Origin: Frondihabitans sp. 762G35
Lineage (GTDB): Bacteria > Actinomycetota > Actinomycetes > Actinomycetales > Microbacteriaceae
Length of the DNA stretch: 64,000 nt
Direction of reading: 5' to 3'
Assembly (NCBI RefSeq): GCF_002074055.1
Contig: NZ_CP014619.1
Location: forward strand, 1,674,001 to 1,738,000
Part shown: one piece after another, positions 16,848 to 25,492 of the stretch
Position numbering within the stretch: position 1 is the stretch's first letter
Layout of the letters: every line of letters begins with the position of its first letter
Notes under the pieces: model-generated
What the model saw: only the letters and a program-made list of their open reading frames with translations
What the model was told of the DNA's origin: nothing
Databases searched by the model: none
Program-made: the position numbers and the translations under genes

Positions 16848-16893
16848 GTGCAGACTGTGCACGAAAGCGTATAGTTGCTTCACGTCAAGCAAC
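16848..16893 (+). promoter_or_regulatory. MFS/marR operon promoter with two palindromes
   Basis: A good -10 box TATAGT lies at 16870-16875. The palindrome GTGCA-GACTG-TGCAC (16848-16862) covers the -35 region and a second, GTTGCTT-CACGTC-AAGCAAC (16874-16893, arms perfect over 7 bases), overlaps the end of the -10 and the expected start site. The likely ligand is the MarR protein encoded at the end of the operon. The transcript would have a leader of about 80 bases. Confidence 0.65.
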
Positions 16894-16958
16894 CGGTGCG
16901 GGGGTTCACCCAGCCGGTGCGACGACCGTCCTCTCCCCCGACACTCCGGAGTCTTCCC

Positions 16959-18764
16959 GTGGCCTCTCGCCCCGCCCTCTTCACCAAGGACCACCCCAAG
17001 TACAAGTGGGTCGCCCTCAGCAACACCACCCTCGGCATGCTCATGGCGACGATCAACTCGTCGATCGTGATCATCTCCCTGCCCGCGATCTTCAAGGGCA
17101 TCGACCTCAACCCGCTCGAGGCCGGGAACGTCAGCTACCTGCTCTGGATGCTGATGGGCTACATGCTCATCACCGCCGTCCTCGTCGTCACCTTCGGTCG
17201 GCTCGGCGACATGTACGGACGCGTGCGCATCTACAACCTCGGCTTCGTCGTCTTCACCGCAGGATCCATCGCGCTCGCCTTCGATCCCTTCCAGGGCGGC
17301 TCGGGCGCGATGTGGCTCATCCTTTGGCGCCTCGTCCAGGGCGTTGGCGGCGCGATGCTCTTCGCCAACTCGACGGCGATCCTGACCGACGCGTTCCCCG
17401 CCAACAAGCGGGGCATGGCGCTCGGCATCAACCAGGTCGCCGCCATCGCCGGATCGTTCATCGGCCTCATCGTCGGCGGACTGCTGTCGACCATCGACTG
17501 GCGCGCGGTCTTCTTCGTCAGCGTCCCCGTCGGCATCGTCGGAACGATCTGGTCGTACAAGTCGCTCCACGAGGTGGGCGTCAAGAACCGCGGGTCGCTC
17601 GACTGGCCCGGCAACATCGCGTTCGCCGTCGGGCTGACCTCGCTCCTCGCTGCCATCACGTACGGCATCCAGCCCTACGGCGGCTCCTCGACCGGCTGGA
17701 CGAACCCGTGGGTCCTCACCGGCATCATCGGCGGAATCGTCCTCCTCGTCGCGTTCGTCTTCATCGAGCTGCGCACGAAGCAGCCGATGTTCGAGATGCG
17801 GCTCTTCACGATCCGTTCGTTCGCCATGGCCAACCTCGCCGGCCTCCTCGCGTCGATCGGTCGCGGCGGCCTGCAGTTCATGCTGATCATCTGGCTGCAG
17901 GGCATCTGGCTGCCCCTCCACGGCTACTCGTACGAGGACACCCCGCTCTGGGCCGGGATCTACCTCCTGCCGCTGACGATCGGGTTCCTGATCGCCGGTC
18001 CGCTCTCCGGGACCCTCTCCGACCGGTTCGGAGCGAAGTTCTTCGCCACCACCGGTCTCGCCCTCGTGGCCGCCGCCTTCGTCGGGCTGCTGCTGCTCCC
18101 GGTGAACTTCGCGTACCTCGCCTTCGCGGCGATCACGTTCGTCTCGGGGATCGGCTCCGGGATGTTCGGAGCCCCGAACCGGACGGCCATCATGAACAGC
18201 GTCCCGGCGAACCAGCGCGGCTCCGCGTCGGGCATGGCCGGGACGGTGCAGAACGCCGGCACGTCGCTGTCGATCGGCATCTTCTTCTCGCTCATGATCG
18301 CCGGTCTCGCCACGACGCTCCCCCAGACGCTCGCCAAGGGTCTCACGTCGCACGGCGTCTCGCAGACGGTCGCCGGTCAGATCGCCCAGACGCCCCCGGT
18401 CGGCACGCTCTTCTCGGCGTTCCTCGGTTACAACCCGATCCAGAACCTCCTCGGTAGCAAGGTGCTCGGCGGTCTCTCCCAGGCGGACCAGGCCACCCTG
18501 ACCGGCAAGGAGTTTTTCCCCCAGCTCATCTCCGGCCCCTTCCACGCCGGACTCGTGGTCGTGTTCACCGCCGCCACGATCATGACCGTCATCGCCGCCG
18601 TCGCGTCTCTCGTGCGCGGCAAGAAGTTCGTGCATCTCGACCTGCCGAGCGGCCCCGTCGACGTCCACGAGGACGGGTCCGACGACGGCGCAGCGGTCGG
18701 CGACCGCGACGGGAGCCGGGCCGGCTCCCCGGTCACCGCGCCGACGGCCGTGCGGGAGAGCTGA
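16959..18764 (+). CDS. MFS drug exporter, DHA2 (14-segment) type
   Basis: A proton-coupled exporter of about 601 residues in the plasma membrane. The N-terminal membrane block begins [20 protein letters not shown], motif A is [15 protein letters not shown], and the antiporter motif region [20 protein letters not shown]-like text ([10 protein letters not shown]) is present. Length and the long last loop before the final helix fit the 14-helix DHA2 group. Cargo is unknown. The GTG at 16959 has GGAG 8 bases upstream; earlier in-frame codons read through the operator region. The marR gene overlaps its stop. Confidence 0.88.
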   Translation: MASRPALFTKDHPKYKWVALSNTTLGMLMATINSSIVIISLPAIFKGIDLNPLEAGNVSYLLWMLMGYMLITAVLVVTFGRLGDMYGRVRIYNLGFVVFTAGSIALAFDPFQGGSGAMWLILWRLVQGVGGAMLFANSTAILTDAFPANKRGMALGINQVAAIAGSFIGLIVGGLLSTIDWRAVFFVSVPVGIVGTIWSYKSLHEVGVKNRGSLDWPGNIAFAVGLTSLLAAITYGIQPYGGSSTGWTNPWVLTGIIGGIVLLVAFVFIELRTKQPMFEMRLFTIRSFAMANLAGLLASIGRGGLQFMLIIWLQGIWLPLHGYSYEDTPLWAGIYLLPLTIGFLIAGPLSGTLSDRFGAKFFATTGLALVAAAFVGLLLLPVNFAYLAFAAITFVSGIGSGMFGAPNRTAIMNSVPANQRGSASGMAGTVQNAGTSLSIGIFFSLMIAGLATTLPQTLAKGLTSHGVSQTVAGQIAQTPPVGTLFSAFLGYNPIQNLLGSKVLGGLSQADQATLTGKEFFPQLISGPFHAGLVVVFTAATIMTVIAAVASLVRGKKFVHLDLPSGPVDVHEDGSDDGAAVGDRDGSRAGSPVTAPTAVRES

Positions 18765-19249
18765 TGGAGACGTGGGCGGCTCCCGCGGAGTCGTCGGCCG
18801 GGGCTCCTGCCCTGCTCGACGTCGACGACGCGCCCGCTCGGCTCGCGCTGGCCGTCGGCCGGCTCAACCGCCTCCTGCGCCCCACCCGTCCGAGCCTGAG
18901 TCACGGGATGCTGTCCGCGCTGTCGACCATCGTGCGCGAGGGACCGCTCCGGCCGAGCGCTCTCGCCCGCATCGAAGGCGTGGCGGCTCCGACCGCGACC
19001 CGCGTCGTCGTCGAGCTCGAGTCGCGGGGCCTCGTCTCGCGGGCCTCCGACCCCGACGACGGCCGGTCGTTCCTCGTCGAGGGGACGGTGGCCGGACGCG
19101 AGGCCATCCTCGCCGCGCGCCGGGAGCGCGCGGCCAGCGCGCGCGACCTGCTCGACGGCCTCGACGTCGCCGATCGGGCACGGATCGTGTCGGCCCTCTC
19201 CGCGCTCGAGGCGGCGGCGGGGCTCCGCACGGACCAGGGCCGAAGCTGA
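18764..19249 (+). CDS. MarR family transcriptional regulator
   Basis: A 161-residue winged-helix regulator. The recognition-helix region is GPLRPSALARIEGVAAPTAT followed by RVVVELESRGLVSRASDPDDGRSF, where the DxDGR wing motif is diagnostic of MarR. It overlaps the exporter stop by one base, so both are made from one mRNA. By analogy with other exporter/MarR pairs it likely represses its own operon through the palindromes at 16848-16893 and is released by an exported compound. Confidence 0.9.
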   Translation: METWAAPAESSAGAPALLDVDDAPARLALAVGRLNRLLRPTRPSLSHGMLSALSTIVREGPLRPSALARIEGVAAPTATRVVVELESRGLVSRASDPDDGRSFLVEGTVAGREAILAARRERAASARDLLDGLDVADRARIVSALSALEAAAGLRTDQGRS

Positions 19250-19308
19250 GAGGTCGACCGCATCACGTGGTGAAGTGAAGGTCCTGCCCCCGACGAGAGG
19301 ACTCCCCC

Positions 19309-20178
19309 GTGGCCGACCGTATCTTCCAGCTCGAATCCGGACGCGACCTGTCCCTGTCCGCCGCCGGCGATCCGGTCGCCCGGCGGCTCGTGTTCATCTG
19401 CCTGCCGATGGGGCTGGCCGGCGGCTTCGATCCCGACCCGATCGTGACCGACCGGTCGGGCGTGCACATCGTCTACGTCGACCGCCCGGGGTACGCCTCC
19501 TCCGGCGGGCTGTCCGGCGACGAGGAGTCGCGCGTCGAGACCTTCGCGGACGACCTGGCGGAGTACATCCGCCGGTCGGAGCGGATGGCCGACGAGGTCA
19601 GCCGGGTCGACTTCGGCACGGTGGGGGTCGTCGGCTGGGGCTTCGGCGCCCAGGTGGCGCTCTCCCTCGCCGCGCGCCACTCCGACCTCGTCGACCGCGT
19701 CGCCGCCGTCGGCGCTCCGGCACCGCACCGATCGTCGCTGCGCTCCCCCGACGACTTCGCCCTCGAGGCCCGGAAGGCCGAGAAGACCGTCTCGGCGACG
19801 GAGGACGTCCTCGACGCCCAGTCGTGGCAGCGCCTCGACGCCCTCGGGATCGAAGACGACGACCCCGCCCTCGTTCTCGCCGGTCTCGTGTCCCGTCTCG
19901 AACGCGGCATCGCGGACGGTGCCCGCCAGGGGGCCGCGGGCGTGGCCGGCGACATCGTCGCCGCATCCGATCACTCCTGGGCCGGCGAGCTCGGTTCGGT
20001 CGGGGCGCGCGTGCGCTTCTTCGTCGGTGAGGGCGACCCCGTCGCGAACGGCGACGACGCCGCGTGGTTCGCGAAGCGGATCGCAGGATCCGAGACGGTC
20101 ACCGTTCCCGGTGCCGGTCGCCTCGTCGTCGCCTCGGCCTGGGCCGACGTGCTGGAGTTCGTCTCCGAGACGGACTGA
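19309..20178 (+). CDS. alpha/beta-hydrolase-fold protein lacking the catalytic Ser and His
   Basis: A 289-residue protein with the hydrolase fold: VYVDRPGYASSGG for strand 4 and its loop, VGVVGWGFGAQVALSLAARH for the nucleophile elbow and FFVGEGDPVAN near the acid residue. The elbow reads G-W-G-F-G, so Gly111 stands where Ser, Asp or Cys should be. The late His position reads GAGRLV, with Arg in place of His. It is probably not a hydrolase; a binding or scaffold role is inference. The GTG start follows GAGAGG. No frameshift is seen. Confidence 0.75.
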   Translation: MADRIFQLESGRDLSLSAAGDPVARRLVFICLPMGLAGGFDPDPIVTDRSGVHIVYVDRPGYASSGGLSGDEESRVETFADDLAEYIRRSERMADEVSRVDFGTVGVVGWGFGAQVALSLAARHSDLVDRVAAVGAPAPHRSSLRSPDDFALEARKAEKTVSATEDVLDAQSWQRLDALGIEDDDPALVLAGLVSRLERGIADGARQGAAGVAGDIVAASDHSWAGELGSVGARVRFFVGEGDPVANGDDAAWFAKRIAGSETVTVPGAGRLVVASAWADVLEFVSETD

Positions 20179-20199
20179 CCCCGCTGCGCGGGGGGTCAG
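20175..20199. terminator. hairpin between convergent genes
   Basis: CTGACCCC (20175-20182) and GGGGTCAG (20192-20199) are perfect over 8 bases; an alternative register pairs CCCCGC (20179-20184) with GCGGGG (20188-20193). It covers the stop codons of both the hydrolase-like gene and the small membrane protein gene, so it can end transcripts from either side. Confidence 0.6.
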
Positions 20200-20348
20200 T
20201 GACCTCCCGCGCCCCCGGCGGTGTCGTCGTCGTAGGAGTCGGTGCTGGTGCCGAACGCGTAGAAGGCCATGCCGACCAGGACGAGCGTCACCACGGCGCC
20301 CGTGACCAGGAAGATGTGCCAGAACGTGACGATCGCTGCGTGGTCCAT
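20196..20348 (-). CDS. 50-residue single-pass membrane protein
   Basis: A short frame of 50 residues beginning MDHAAIVTFWHIFLV, with one membrane helix over residues 6-30 (ending LVLVGMAFYAFGT) and an acidic-then-glycine tail (SYDDDTAGGAGGH). Codon bias fits the genome. It lies between the hydrolase-like gene and tRNA-Met, and its stop sits in the shared hairpin. Function unknown. The ribosome site (AAAGAGA) is weak. Confidence 0.6.
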   Translation of the reverse strand: MDHAAIVTFWHIFLVTGAVVTLVLVGMAFYAFGTSTDSYDDDTAGGAGGH

Positions 20349-20410
20349 GGTGTCTCTTTCGTCGGAGGTTCTGTCTGGCGGGGTTCTGTCGGGCCGGAAG
20401 GTGTCTGTCG

Positions 20411-20484
20411 TAGGGCGGACGGGACTTGAACCCGTGACCGACGGATTATGAGTCCGATGCTCTAACCGGCTGAGCTACCGCCCC
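20411..20484 (-). tRNA. tRNA-Met (CAT anticodon)
   Basis: A 74-base cloverleaf on the minus strand. The acceptor GGGGCGG pairs with CCGCCCT (one G-U pair at position 1-72) with discriminator A; TAGCTCAG begins the D arm, the anticodon loop is CTCATAA, and the T loop TTCAAGT is canonical. CCA is not encoded. The anticodon CAT could also be tRNA-Ile2, but the loop and lack of typical Ile identity favour elongator Met. The first ten bases overlap the 3' end of the glycosyltransferase gene. Confidence 0.9.
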
Positions 20485-21761
20485 GCGCCCCGGGCCTCGT
20501 TGACGTCGACGGGGGCGTCGGCGGCCTGCGGGGCCACCGGTTCTCCACGATACAGCTTCTCGAAGGTGTCGAGAGTGCGGTTGATGTCGTGCGGCTCGAT
20601 CATGCGGAGACTCGCTTCGCGCATGGCGATGTAGTCGTCGTCGCTGCGGGTGAGGACGTCGGTGAGCTTGGCCGCGAGGTCGTCTGCGTCGCCCGGACGG
20701 AACAGGTGCCCGTTGACGCCGTCCTCGACGAGGTGCGGAAGGGCCATCGCGTCCGCGACGACGATCGGGAGGCCGGACGCCATCGCCTCGAGGCTCGCGA
20801 TGCTCTGGAGCTCGGCGATCGACGGCATGGCGAACACCGTCGAGTCGGTGAGGGTCCGGCGGAGCTCCTCGTCGGAGAGGTACCCCACGAAGCTGACCCG
20901 ATCCGCGAGGCCCATCTCCGCCGTCTGCTGCGTCAGCTTCTGCAGGAGGTCGCCACCGCCGACGATGGTCAGGGTGGCCTCGAGCGTCGGCGAGAGCTTC
21001 GTCATCGCCTCCAGCAGCACGTCGATGTTCTTCTCGGCGGTCACCCGACCGACGAAGACGATCCGGTTCTCGCGGGGCCGATCGCGGCGCGCCCGATAGT
21101 CGGAGGCGTCGATGCCGCAGGAGATGGGGATGACGCCGGTGATCCCGGTCGCCTCCTCGAGGAACCCGGCTGCTCGACGCGTCGGCGTCGTGATGGCCTG
21201 GCAGTGCGCGTAGGTGTTCGCGGCATCCTGCCACGCCCTCCGAGCGATCCAGTCGAGGAGCCTCTTGGGCATCGGCGGCGTGTGCTCCATCAGGTTCTCG
21301 GGCATGAAGTGGTTGGTGGCGATCACCCGGATTCCGCGCCGGCGCGCCACCTTCGTCAGTCCGCGGCCGATGATGATGTGCGCCTGGATGTGCACCACGT
21401 CGGGCTTGAACTTCTCGACGATCGGACGCGTGTTCCACTGGACGGCCCACGGGGTCGCGAAGCGGAGCCAGTCGTGGAGCGGCCAGCGGTGCGAGTTGAG
21501 CCGGTGGACCGTCAGGACGGCGTCGCCGTGCTCCTCGGTGAAGGTGCCGTGGCGCCTCGTCGCCGCCGGGGCGATGACGTGGACGTCGTGGCCGCGACCG
21601 GCGAGACCGACGGCCAGACGCTCAGTGAAGTTCGCGGCACCGTTGACGTCGGGTGGGAACGTGTCGCCCGCCAGGATGATCTTCAGCGGGGGCTTGGCGG
21701 CGTTCCCGGGAGCATCGGCGGAGGGTCGATCGGAATCGCTGGGGAGAAGAGCGTCTGACAC
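20475..21761 (-). CDS. GT4-family glycosyltransferase
   Basis: A 428-residue GT-B glycosyltransferase. The N-terminal domain starts ILAGDTFPPDVNGAANFTER and the C-terminal nucleotide-sugar site includes RIVFVGRVTAEKNIDVLLEA and the EX7E-type region SIAELQSIASLEAMASGLPI. It resembles actinobacterial mannosyl- or glucosyl-transferases acting on envelope lipids, but the acceptor is unknown. The start is GTG. Its stop codon TAG is formed by bases T8-A9-G10 of the adjacent tRNA-Met, so the last codons overlap the tRNA by ten bases. Confidence 0.87.
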   Translation of the reverse strand: MSDALLPSDSDRPSADAPGNAAKPPLKIILAGDTFPPDVNGAANFTERLAVGLAGRGHDVHVIAPAATRRHGTFTEEHGDAVLTVHRLNSHRWPLHDWLRFATPWAVQWNTRPIVEKFKPDVVHIQAHIIIGRGLTKVARRRGIRVIATNHFMPENLMEHTPPMPKRLLDWIARRAWQDAANTYAHCQAITTPTRRAAGFLEEATGITGVIPISCGIDASDYRARRDRPRENRIVFVGRVTAEKNIDVLLEAMTKLSPTLEATLTIVGGGDLLQKLTQQTAEMGLADRVSFVGYLSDEELRRTLTDSTVFAMPSIAELQSIASLEAMASGLPIVVADAMALPHLVEDGVNGHLFRPGDADDLAAKLTDVLTRSDDDYIAMREASLRMIEPHDINRTLDTFEKLYRGEPVAPQAADAPVDVNEARGAGR

Positions 21762-21824
21762 GGCTGGTCGGCGTCCTTACCTGGTCGGGATCGGGCGGCT
21801 GGGGATGGTGGACCCTAGGCTAGC

Positions 21825-22739
21825 TCAGCCCCTCGTCTGCGGATGGTATTTGGCGAGCTGGAACACGCCGTAGACGGCGGCGGCACCGGCCACGAGCCAG
21901 AGGATGACCGCCCACCACGGAGCCGCGGAGGCCTCGCCGAGCACGATGATGCCCATGCTCACGGCCACGATCGGGTCGACGACGGTCAGGCCCGCGATGA
22001 CGAGGTCGGGCGGCCCCGACGAATACGCGTTCTGGACGAAGTATCCGCCGAGGAGGCCCGCTCCGAGGAGGAAGACGACGCAGATCACGGTGAGGAACGA
22101 GAAGTCGCCGGTCTCGATCTTGTTGATGACGACCTTGGCCAGGGTCGCCACGAACCCGTAGAGGAAGCCGGCGCTGATGATGTAGAAGAGCGCGCGGATC
22201 CTGCTGCGGAAGAGCAGGAACGACGTCAGCAGGATCGAGAACACGACGGCCAGGATGATAAGCACCGTCACGAGCTGGGCGTCGGTGATCTTCACCTCGT
22301 GCGTCGTGATCGCGGCGACGAGGACGAAGAAGCCCACCCCGCCCACGCAGAAGAGGATGGCCCGCTTCGACGCCCGATCGAGCTTCTGCCGGGTGCTCCG
22401 GGAGTTGAGGATGGCCGTCACCACGAGCGCGACGGCGCCCAGCGGCTGGACGACCGTCAGCGGGGCGATCGACAGGCTGGTGAGCTGGAAGACGATGGCG
22501 AGACCGAGCATGAGCGTGCCGACCACCCACGACGGTCGCCCCAGCAGGCGGAGCAGCTGGCGCACGTTCAGGCCGGAGCTCGCGCGCCCGGACGACCTCT
22601 CGACCTTCGCGACGCCGCGGTGCTGCAGTTGCGCGCCCACGGAGAGGAAGACCGCCCCCACGAGCGCGATCGGGATGCCCAGGGCCTGGTACGGCGTCAG
22701 GGACACCTGCTGGGTCAGATCGGTGAGGTTCGCGGACAC
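21825..22739 (-). CDS. DMT/NIPA-like multi-pass membrane protein
   Basis: A 304-residue protein with about nine membrane helices and motifs of the DMT superfamily: IPIALVGAVFLSVGAQLQHR at the N-terminus, SIAPLTVVQPLGAVALVVTA in the first half and VAGLTVVDPIVAVSMG-like text (IAGLTVVDPIVAVSMG) at the end. Closest in style to NIPA-type magnesium-transporter-like proteins found in Actinobacteria. Substrate unknown. The GTG at 22739 is the best start near the divergent def gene, but its ribosome site is poorly spaced. Confidence 0.75.
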   Translation of the reverse strand: MSANLTDLTQQVSLTPYQALGIPIALVGAVFLSVGAQLQHRGVAKVERSSGRASSGLNVRQLLRLLGRPSWVVGTLMLGLAIVFQLTSLSIAPLTVVQPLGAVALVVTAILNSRSTRQKLDRASKRAILFCVGGVGFFVLVAAITTHEVKITDAQLVTVLIILAVVFSILLTSFLLFRSRIRALFYIISAGFLYGFVATLAKVVINKIETGDFSFLTVICVVFLLGAGLLGGYFVQNAYSSGPPDLVIAGLTVVDPIVAVSMGIIVLGEASAAPWWAVILWLVAGAAAVYGVFQLAKYHPQTRG

Positions 22740-22767
22740 TCCCTCACGGTACCGGGATGCCCGTCGA

Positions 22768-22773
22768 TAGGCT
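22768..22773 (+). promoter_or_regulatory. -10 box of leaderless def transcript
   Basis: TAGGCT ends 6 bases before the def ATG. The expected transcription start coincides with the start codon. Confidence 0.5.
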
Positions 22774-22779
22774 GGACGA

Positions 22780-23346
22780 ATGGCTGTACGACCTATCAAA
22801 ATCACCGGCGAGCCCACCCTCCACGAGGTCGCAGCGCCCGTCACCTCCTTCGACGCGTCGCTCGCCGCCCTCGTCGACGACCTGTTCGAGACGATGGACC
22901 TCGCCCCCGGCGTCGGCCTGGCCGGGCCGCAGGTCGGCGTCCCGCTGCGCGTCTTCGTGTACTCCTACGTCGACGACGACGACGTCACGTGGCGCGGGGC
23001 GGCGGTCAACCCCGTGCTGTGGCAGTCGCCGCTCACGATCGATCCGCTCGACGACGACGACGAATCGGAGGGCTGCCTCTCGATCCCGGGAGAGCGCTAT
23101 CCGCTCCGTCGGGCCGAGGGCGTCATCCTGCGGGCCTTCGACGTCCACGGCGAGCCGTTCGAGATCGAGGCCCACGGCTGGTTGGCGCGCATCTTCCAGC
23201 ACGAGTACGACCATCTCGACGGCATCCTGTACGCCGATCGGCTCGAGCACCCGTTCGGGAAGGCCGTCGCCAAGGTGATCCGGAAGAGCAGCTGGGGCGT
23301 GCCCGGCCAGGAGTGGATGCCCGGGGTCGACCACCCGGAGGGCTGA
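22780..23346 (+). CDS. def: peptide deformylase
   Basis: Removes the formyl group from nascent N-terminal Met; a metal enzyme acting at the ribosome exit. All three motifs are intact: GVGLAGPQ (residues 44-51), EGCLS (97-101, Cys metal ligand) and HEYDH (141-145, two His ligands and catalytic Glu). The length of 188 residues and the acidic DDDD loops fit the actinobacterial type. The gene appears leaderless and stands divergent to the DMT-like gene, with tRNA-Asn downstream. Confidence 0.95.
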   Translation: MAVRPIKITGEPTLHEVAAPVTSFDASLAALVDDLFETMDLAPGVGLAGPQVGVPLRVFVYSYVDDDDVTWRGAAVNPVLWQSPLTIDPLDDDDESEGCLSIPGERYPLRRAEGVILRAFDVHGEPFEIEAHGWLARIFQHEYDHLDGILYADRLEHPFGKAVAKVIRKSSWGVPGQEWMPGVDHPEG

Positions 23347-23418
23347 CACTCGGCCGGTGGTACATCGGAGCCCCGAACCTTTGCTACAGTTGTGTGCGCT
23401 GCTTCGGCGGCGAAGTAA

Positions 23419-23491
23419 TCCTCGATAGCTCAATTGGCAGAGCAGCCGGCTGTTAACCGGCAGGTTCTTGGTTCGAGTCCAAGTCGGGGAG
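23419..23491 (+). tRNA. tRNA-Asn (GTT anticodon)
   Basis: A 73-base cloverleaf: acceptor TCCTCGA with TCGGGGA (one T-G pair), D arm TAGCTCAATTGGCA, anticodon stem GCCGG/CCGGC with loop CTGTTAA, T arm CTTGG-TTCGAGT-CCAAG and discriminator G. No CCA is encoded. A TACAGT about 30 bases upstream could be its -10 box, and a strong terminator follows directly. Confidence 0.95.
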
Positions 23492-23493
23492 CG

Positions 23494-23526
23494 AAGGCCT
23501 CACGGCTCCACCCGTGGGGCCTTTTT
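23494..23526 (+). terminator. intrinsic terminator after tRNA-Asn
   Basis: A 12-bp stem with one T-G pair, AAGGCCTCACGG (23494-23505) and CCGTGGGGCCTT (23512-23523), continues into TTTTT. This is a classic intrinsic terminator and begins two bases after the tRNA. Confidence 0.9.
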
Positions 23527-23587
23527 CCTTGGGTCGACGTTCTTCGGGTCGACGGGCTCCAGCCGAGAGCCGGAGCGGAGGGTCACC

Positions 23588-24448
23588 GTGCAGACGTCGC
23601 CGCTCTCCGCGCGGGCACTCGCCTGGGTCGCCGCGGCGCTCGGCGTGGGATCCGCCCGATGGGTGCGCACCCTGGCCGGAGGCGAGCACGCCGAGACGCA
23701 CCTGGTCTCGCTCGACGACGGCGCGTCGGTCGTGGTGCGGCGGTTCCCGCCCGACGACCCGGCCGTGGAGCAGGAGTCGCGGGTCCTCCCCCGGCTCGTA
23801 CCGCTCGGCGCCCGGGCGCCGCGCCTCGTGGCTCTCGACCCCGACGGGCTCGGGAGCGGGCGGCCGACGATCGTCACGACGGTGGTCGACGGGGCGGCGT
23901 GCATCCTGCCGGCCGATCCGACGTCGTTCGCGCGGCAGCTCGGAGCGATGCTCGCGCGGATCCATGCCCTGGCCGTCGACCCTGCTCTTCCCGTCCTCCT
24001 CCGGCGCGTGGCCAGGCACGCCGAGCTCGACGACGTGCAGGCGACCCTCGAGGCCGAGCCCGTCGTCTTCTCGCACAGCGACTACTGGTCGGGCAACACG
24101 GTCTGGACGGGCTCCGACCTCACGGGCGTCGTCGACTGGTCGGGGGCAGGATCCGCGCCCCGCGGCTACGACGTCGCCTGGGCGCGCATGGACCTCGCCC
24201 TCCTCGTCGACCAGTCGCTCGCCGACGTCTTCACGCGCGCCTACGAGGACGCCGCGGGCCTCCGAGTGCCGAATCTCGCCCTCTGGGATCTCCGGGCCGC
24301 CCTGCACGCCGTCCCGACCATCGAGACCTGGGACGGCAACTATCGCTCGCTCGGCCGACCGGACATCGACGCGCGCTTCCTCCGGAGCTTCCTCGACGCG
24401 TGGCTTCCCGTGGCGAGGGCGCGCGCCGGACGGCCGACGGGTCAGTAG
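23588..24448 (+). CDS. aminoglycoside phosphotransferase (APH)-family kinase
   Basis: A 286-residue protein kinase-like fold enzyme. The catalytic loop HSDYWSGNTVW (HxDxxxxN) and the metal-binding VVDWSGAG (DFG equivalent) are present, with an N-lobe beta strand ASVVVRRFPP. The substrate cannot be told: APH-family members phosphorylate antibiotics, choline, sugars or amino acids. The GTG follows GGAGGGTCACC. Two short direct-like repeats of CTTCGGGTCGG occur around the gene ends but look like chance. Confidence 0.8.
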   Translation: MQTSPLSARALAWVAAALGVGSARWVRTLAGGEHAETHLVSLDDGASVVVRRFPPDDPAVEQESRVLPRLVPLGARAPRLVALDPDGLGSGRPTIVTTVVDGAACILPADPTSFARQLGAMLARIHALAVDPALPVLLRRVARHAELDDVQATLEAEPVVFSHSDYWSGNTVWTGSDLTGVVDWSGAGSAPRGYDVAWARMDLALLVDQSLADVFTRAYEDAAGLRVPNLALWDLRAALHAVPTIETWDGNYRSLGRPDIDARFLRSFLDAWLPVARARAGRPTGQ

Positions 24449-24471
24449 TCTTCGGGTCGGTGATCCTCGGG

Positions 24472-25482
24472 TCAGTAGCCCTCGGCGGGGTCGACCACCC
24501 CGATGAACTCGCCGTCGCCGAGCAGCGCCCGGACGTTGTGCCGGATCCGCTCCGCGAGGAGCGGCGCGACCATCTCGGGCGTGTCGGCCTGGTGCGGCGT
24601 GACGATGGCCCGGTCGGACGAGAAGAGCGGGTGCCCGTCGGGGAGGGGCTCCGGGTCGGTGACGTCGACGCCGGCACCCCAGATCGCGCCCGCGTCGAGC
24701 GCCTCGACGAGCGCGTCGGTATCGACGAGACCGCCCCGGGCGATGTTGACGAGGACGGCCGTCGGCTTCATCGCCGCGAACTGCTCCGCGCCGAACATCC
24801 TGGCGGTGCCGGACGTCATGGCCGCCGCCACGACGACCACGTCGGCCGTCGGGAGCACCTCGTCGAGGGCGGCGGCCGCGACCGTGCGCGCCGCTCCGGC
24901 CACCGGCTCGGTGCTGCGGCGGACGATGGTGACACTGGCGTCGAAGGGCTCGAGGAGCCGCATGATCTCCAGGGCGATCCCCCCGGCTCCCACGATGACG
25001 ACGTCCAGGCCGTAGAGGGAGATCCCCCGCTGCTCTTTCGCCCACGAGGTCGCGCGGAGGCGCTCCGGGAAGACGCGCAGGAGCCCCAGGGTCAACGCGA
25101 GGGCGTGCTCGGCGACGGGCTCGGAGAAGGCGCCCTTCGCGCTCGTCCAGAGCGGCTTCGGCCGGTCGGCGTGTCGTGCGAGGACCTCGGCGAAGGCGTC
25201 GACGCCCGCCATGGGGAGCTGCACCCACTCGATGCCGGGGTGCTCGTGGAGCACGCGGTCGAGCCCCTCGGGGTCGCGGGTCGACAGCCAGACCAGCCCG
25301 CGGGTGTCGTCGTCGATCGGGCCGAGCGTCCCGCCGCCCAGGGTGACGGCCCGCTCGATGTGCTCGGCCGACTCGGGACCGACCGCGATCGGGCCGGGCG
25401 TGGGCCGGTCGGCGGCGGCGATCGGGGCGGACGGGGTGATCACGGCGCGGTGGCCGCGGGGACGGGTGGTGCTGTCGCTCAC
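24472..25482 (-). CDS. D-isomer-specific 2-hydroxyacid dehydrogenase
   Basis: A 336-residue NAD-dependent dehydrogenase. The Rossmann motif is VVIVGAGGIALEIMRLL; the catalytic Arg is in NIARGGLVDTDAL, the Glu in GVDVTDPEPLPDGHPLF and the His in VTPHQADTP. Substrate is unknown (relatives act on phosphoglycerate, lactate or glyoxylate). It begins 10 bases after the ABC ATPase gene, so it may be the last gene of the peptide-transport operon. Start is GTG. Confidence 0.88.
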   Translation of the reverse strand: MSDSTTRPRGHRAVITPSAPIAAADRPTPGPIAVGPESAEHIERAVTLGGGTLGPIDDDTRGLVWLSTRDPEGLDRVLHEHPGIEWVQLPMAGVDAFAEVLARHADRPKPLWTSAKGAFSEPVAEHALALTLGLLRVFPERLRATSWAKEQRGISLYGLDVVIVGAGGIALEIMRLLEPFDASVTIVRRSTEPVAGAARTVAAAALDEVLPTADVVVVAAAMTSGTARMFGAEQFAAMKPTAVLVNIARGGLVDTDALVEALDAGAIWGAGVDVTDPEPLPDGHPLFSSDRAIVTPHQADTPEMVAPLLAERIRHNVRALLGDGEFIGVVDPAEGY

Positions 25483-25492
25483 GCGGGGACTC

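Noticed and set aside
20411-23491. tRNA-Met and tRNA-Asn as integration sites for a genomic island
   Set aside because: No integrase, no second att copy, and composition and gene types between them are ordinary.
23588-24448. APH-family kinase as an antibiotic-resistance gene
   Set aside because: The fold alone does not show drug specificity; many such kinases act on metabolites, and no resistance context is present.
23520-24480. Short similar stretches CTTCGGGTCGG before and after the APH-type gene considered as direct repeats or attachment sites
   Set aside because: Copies are short, inexact and GC-typical; no integrase or boundary change accompanies them.
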